From: Thermaceae bacterium
GTDB lineage: Bacteria > Deinococcota > Deinococci > Deinococcales > Marinithermaceae
Reading direction: 5' to 3'
DNA length: 64,000 nt
Assembly (NCBI GenBank): GCA_027067955.1
Contig: JAMOUW010000083.1
Location: forward strand, 1-64,000
Shown here: positions 61,481-64,000 of the stretch, in pieces
Numbering within the stretch: position 1 is the first letter of the stretch
Layout: each line of letters begins with the position of its first letter
Position numbers and translations under genes: made by a program
The notes under the pieces: generated by a model
Told to the model about the DNA's origin: nothing
What the model saw: only the letters and a program-made list of their open reading frames with translations
Databases searched by the model: none

Positions 61481-62407
61481 CTAGCCCTGCAGCACTCCGC
61501 GCAGGACGAACAGCAGATTTTCGGGCCGCTCGGCGATGCGGCGCGAGAAGTAGGGGTACCAGTCTTCGCCGTAGGGCAGGTAGTCGCGCACGGTGTAGCC
61601 GCGCCGCGCCAGGTCGCGCTTAAGTTCGCGGCGAATGCCGTAGAGGAACTGGAACTCGTACTGGCTGCGGGGAACGTTCTGCGCCTCGGCCCAGCCGCGC
61701 ACCGCCTCGAGCAGGCGGTCGTCGTGGGAGCCGGTGGCGGTGTGGCCGCCGGCCGCCAGGTTGGTCTTGACCAGCTCCAAAAACTTCTCGCTGATGACGC
61801 GGCGGTCCTGCCAGGCGACCTCCGCCGGCTCCTTGTAGGCCCCCTTGACGACGCGCAGGTTGGGCTTCAGGTGCAGGATCTGGCGCAGGTCTTCGGGGCT
61901 GCGCTTGAGGTAACTCTGCAGCACGATGCCGACGTTTTCGTAACCCTCTTCTTCGCGCAGCGTCCGCCAGACCCAGAGGGTGGCGTCGGTCCGGGGGCTG
62001 TCTTCCATGTCAACCTGGACGGTTGCGTCTACCTCGCGGGCGGCCTCGAGGATCTGGCGCAGGTTGTCACGGGCCAGCTCGCGGCCCAGGTCGAGGCCTA
62101 TCTGGGTTAGCTTGACCGAGACCCAGCGGGGGTAGGGGAGCTCGCCCAAAGCGCGGGTCAGGCGGACGATCTCGGCGGTGTAACCGGCGGCCTGCTCTTC
62201 GCCGGTTACCATCTCGCCCAGCAGGTCAACCAGGGCGTGGATGCCCTCGGCTTCGAGGGCCTCGATGGCCGCCAGCGCCTCCTCCAGGGTGTTGCCGGCG
62301 ACATAGCGGCTGGCGAACTTCCAGCCGCGGGTGCGGATTAGGTTTTCCAGCCACTTCTGCCGGGCCACCCCCAGCACCAGCGAACGGTAGGCCATGTTCA
62401 GCTCCAT
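61481..62407 (-). CDS. Proline dehydrogenase (monofunctional)
   Basis: 308 residues. FAD barrel: VSVKLTQIGLDL, VQVDMEDSPRTDATL, GIVLQSYLKRSPEDL, VVKGAYKEP, YEFQFLYGIRRE with the C-terminal RR for substrate carboxylate. It converts proline to P5C and passes electrons to quinone. ATG 62407 has GGAGGCGAA; it overlaps the GntR gene by 10 bp. Confidence 0.95.
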   Translation of the reverse strand: MELNMAYRSLVLGVARQKWLENLIRTRGWKFASRYVAGNTLEEALAAIEALEAEGIHALVDLLGEMVTGEEQAAGYTAEIVRLTRALGELPYPRWVSVKLTQIGLDLGRELARDNLRQILEAAREVDATVQVDMEDSPRTDATLWVWRTLREEEGYENVGIVLQSYLKRSPEDLRQILHLKPNLRVVKGAYKEPAEVAWQDRRVISEKFLELVKTNLAAGGHTATGSHDDRLLEAVRGWAEAQNVPRSQYEFQFLYGIRRELKRDLARRGYTVRDYLPYGEDWYPYFSRRIAERPENLLFVLRGVLQG

Positions 62408-63054
62408 TTCGCCTCCTTAATGCGCCTGAGCACCGTGTCTTTGAAGGCCAGCACGTGCAGCACCGCCGCTGCCCGGGCGGCCTCCGGGTCGCGGCGGCGG
62501 ATGGCGTCGGTGATGGCGTGGTGCTGCTGGCGGGTTTCCGGGGTTTGGTTGAGGTCGCGGGAGAACTGGCGGGTGAGTGCCAAAGCGGCGTCGAGGTCGT
62601 GAAAGACGCGCTCGAGCACGCCGTTTTGCGAGGCGGCCACCAGCAGCGAGTGAAAGCGGGCGTCGGCGGCAATCTGGGCGGCGTAGTCGGCGGGGTCCGC
62701 GCTTTCCAGCTCGGCCAGGGCTTCTTCGAGATGGGCCACGCCCTCTTCGCCGCAGCGCTCGGCGGCGCGGCGGGCGGCCTCACCCTCGATCAGCGCCCGC
62801 ACCTCGTAGACCTCGGCCACTTCATGAGGGCTGAGCACCCGCACCCGCGCCCCCTTGCCCGGCTTCATCTCCACCAGCCCTTCCTGGGCCAGCCTTTGCA
62901 ACGCCTCGCGCACCGGCGTGCGGCTGACGCCCAGGGCTCCGGCCAGCGCCGGCTCGCTCAGGCGCTGGCCGGGCTGCAGCCTCCCGCTGACTATCAGCTT
63001 CTTGAGTTCGTCATAGGCGGCCTCGCGGACCAGGTTTGGTCGTTGCAATTGCAC
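62398..63054 (-). CDS. GntR family (FadR/FCD) transcriptional regulator
   Basis: 218 residues from GTG 63054 (AGGAGGTTAC upstream). wHTH: LKKLIVSGRLQPGQRLSEPALAGALGVSRTPVREALQRLAQEGLV. The C-terminal FCD domain has EVRALIEGEAARRAAE and ARFHSLLVAASQN with metal-binding His. It probably senses proline, P5C or glutamate-like acids and controls this operon from the operator at 63069-63083. Confidence 0.9.
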   Translation of the reverse strand: MQLQRPNLVREAAYDELKKLIVSGRLQPGQRLSEPALAGALGVSRTPVREALQRLAQEGLVEMKPGKGARVRVLSPHEVAEVYEVRALIEGEAARRAAERCGEEGVAHLEEALAELESADPADYAAQIAADARFHSLLVAASQNGVLERVFHDLDAALALTRQFSRDLNQTPETRQQHHAITDAIRRRDPEAARAAAVLHVLAFKDTVLRRIKEAKWS

Positions 63055-63068
63055 GTAACCTCCTGATA

Positions 63069-63083
63069 TGTATACAGTATACA
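63069..63083 (-). promoter_or_regulatory. GntR operator and promoter of the proline operon
   Basis: Perfect palindrome TGTATAC-A-GTATACA, 14 nt before GTG 63054, overlapping TATACT as -10. TTGCAC lies upstream. FCD-type GntR proteins bind such sites, so autorepression is expected. Confidence 0.75.
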
Positions 63084-63124
63084 GCAACGGTGCAACGAAG
63101 AAGTATGCGCTGGCTGCGCCCTTC

Positions 63125-63598
63125 TTACCCGCGCTCCCAGGTGCCGGACTTGCCGCCGGATTTGTATAGCAGGCGCACGTTTTCTATTTCCAGGCCTTTA
63201 CTGGCGCCCTTTAACATGTCGTAGATGGTAAGCGCGGCCACGCTGGCGGCGGTAAGGGCCTCCATTTCCACGCCGGTTTCTGCAGTAGTCTTGGCCTCGG
63301 TGACGACGTGCACCAGCGCCGCGTCCTCGTCGAAGCGGATGTCCACGCTCACCTTGGAAAGCGGCAGCGGATGGCAGAGAGGTATCAGCTCGCTGGTCTT
63401 CTTGGCGGCCATGATACCGGCCAGCTGCGCCACGACCAGCGGGTCGCCCTTACCGGCGCCGCCTTTTTTCAGGGCCGCGGCGGCCTCGGGGGTGAGCCGT
63501 ACCGTGGCCTCGGCGCGGGCCGTACGCGCGGTCGGTTTTTTGTCCGACACGTCCACCATTCTGGGACGGCCGTCCTGAAAATGCGTCAGCTCCGCCAC
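63125..63598 (-). CDS. moaC: Cyclic pyranopterin monophosphate synthase MoaC
   Basis: 157 residues from GTG 63598 (AGGAGG 7 nt upstream). [68 protein letters not shown]. It closes the pterin ring in molybdenum cofactor synthesis. No other moa genes are nearby. Confidence 0.95.
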   Translation of the reverse strand: MAELTHFQDGRPRMVDVSDKKPTARTARAEATVRLTPEAAAALKKGGAGKGDPLVVAQLAGIMAAKKTSELIPLCHPLPLSKVSVDIRFDEDAALVHVVTEAKTTAETGVEMEALTAASVAALTIYDMLKGASKGLEIENVRLLYKSGGKSGTWERG

Positions 63599-63608
63599 CC
63601 GCGCCCTC

Positions 63609-64000
63609 CTATACGTCCTTGCGCTCGAAGAGTACGACCGCCAGCATGCCAAAGACCACAGTGTATATCGCCAGCAGCAGCAGGCTCACCCCCAGGGCCT
63701 TGTCTTCGGGCAGCAGATAGAGGTCGAGGTAGGTGGTGAGCAGCAGCGGCTTTAAGGCGGGGAAGGCGATGAGCAAGCGCATCAGCAGCACCGTTGCTAT
63801 TGCCCCCAGGGCCGCCGCCGTCGTGGAGGTGAACCAGACCGCGAACATCAAGCTAAGCGCCGCAATGGGTAGCAGGGTGACGGCCGCCAGAAAGTAGGCT
63901 TGCATTACCTCGGTGAAGGCCGCCCCGGCGCTGAGGAACCCCTCGCCTGCGAAGCCGCCTCCGCCCAGGCCGGTGCCACCGAAGAAGCCGCCCAGACCGT
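63609..64000 (-). CDS. ABC-2 type transporter permease, C-terminal part
   Basis: At least 130 residues, continuing past the window edge. A Gly/Phe-rich loop, then three helices: [61 protein letters not shown], a typical ABC-2 permease end. It precedes moaC by 10 bp. ATPase and substrate unknown. Confidence 0.78.
   Translation of the reverse strand, partial: GLGGFFGGTGLGGGGFAGEGFLSAGAAFTEVMQAYFLAAVTLLPIAALSLMFAVWFTSTTAAALGAIATVLLMRLLIAFPALKPLLLTTYLDLYLLPEDKALGVSLLLLAIYTVVFGMLAVVLFERKDV

Overview
The window reads as chromosomal DNA of a high-GC thermophile of the Deinococcus-Thermus phylum (Thermus/Meiothermus/Oceanithermus type). The basis is: proline dehydrogenase and P5C dehydrogenase of Thermus type, a CsoR with the C-H-H metal site reported for Thermus, a dnaX with an A8 slippery run at the place where Thermus makes gamma, DUF4388 proteins, strong GGAGG ribosome sites, and many genes whose -10 box (TANNNT) lies 5-7 nt before the start codon, as expected for leaderless transcripts. 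The genus is not resolved. No rRNA, tRNA or CRISPR array was seen.

Layout. 1-9.4 kb: a C-terminal CDS tail, DUF4388 protein, fructosamine kinase, low-Mr phosphatase, three TlpA-type thioredoxins around a copZ-csoR copper pair, CoA-disulfide reductase, an epimerase-like protein, dnaX and a CBS protein. 9.4-17.7 kb: SRP RNA gene, a membrane-anchored helical protein, lipoprotein and dxs, then recF, macro-domain protein, a DciA-like protein with a RecR-like zinc site, ilvE and an MFS carrier. 18.1-20.2 kb: a three-gene signalling unit (roadblock/DUF8082-like, c-heme HAMP sensor, DUF4388). 20.3-24.7 kb: ferritin, frameshifted msrA, aldehyde dehydrogenase, SDR, GH5-like lipoprotein. 24.9-30 kb: glutamine-synthetase family enzyme, Phd antitoxin with a decayed PIN toxin, an ABC exporter, rlmN. 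30-36 kb: two tandem DUF2853 proteins, thioredoxin, lipoproteins, GDPD. 36-50 kb: mutS2, Wzz-like protein, LolC/E-like permease, 3D-domain protein, two paralogous lipoproteins, FakA/Asp23 pair, DUF3108 protein, ald with lrp, enoyl-CoA hydratase, PPK2. 50-54.5 kb: four paralogous Ig-like lipoproteins driven by three near-identical promoters. 54.5-64 kb: SDR, a PlsY/acyl-ACP-reductase-like fusion, small-multidrug-export-type protein, rplT-rpmI, infC with an AUU start, a dnaB remnant, the proline catabolic operon with its GntR regulator, moaC and a partial ABC permease.

The most notable points are: (i) a phosphorylation-type direct-repeat promoter (two TTGTGACG units 11 bp apart, fixed distance to the -10) shared by the Ig-like lipoprotein cluster; (ii) a PlsY-like membrane domain fused to an acyl-ACP/CoA reductase-like domain, possibly linked to fatty-aldehyde or alkylamine lipids; (iii) dnaX slippage giving gamma after five codons; (iv) infC starting at AUU behind a perfect ribosome site; (v) two genes broken by small slippage events (msrA, PIN toxin); (vi) a perfect 15-bp operator in front of the GntR gene, partly shared with the distant glutamine-synthetase gene.
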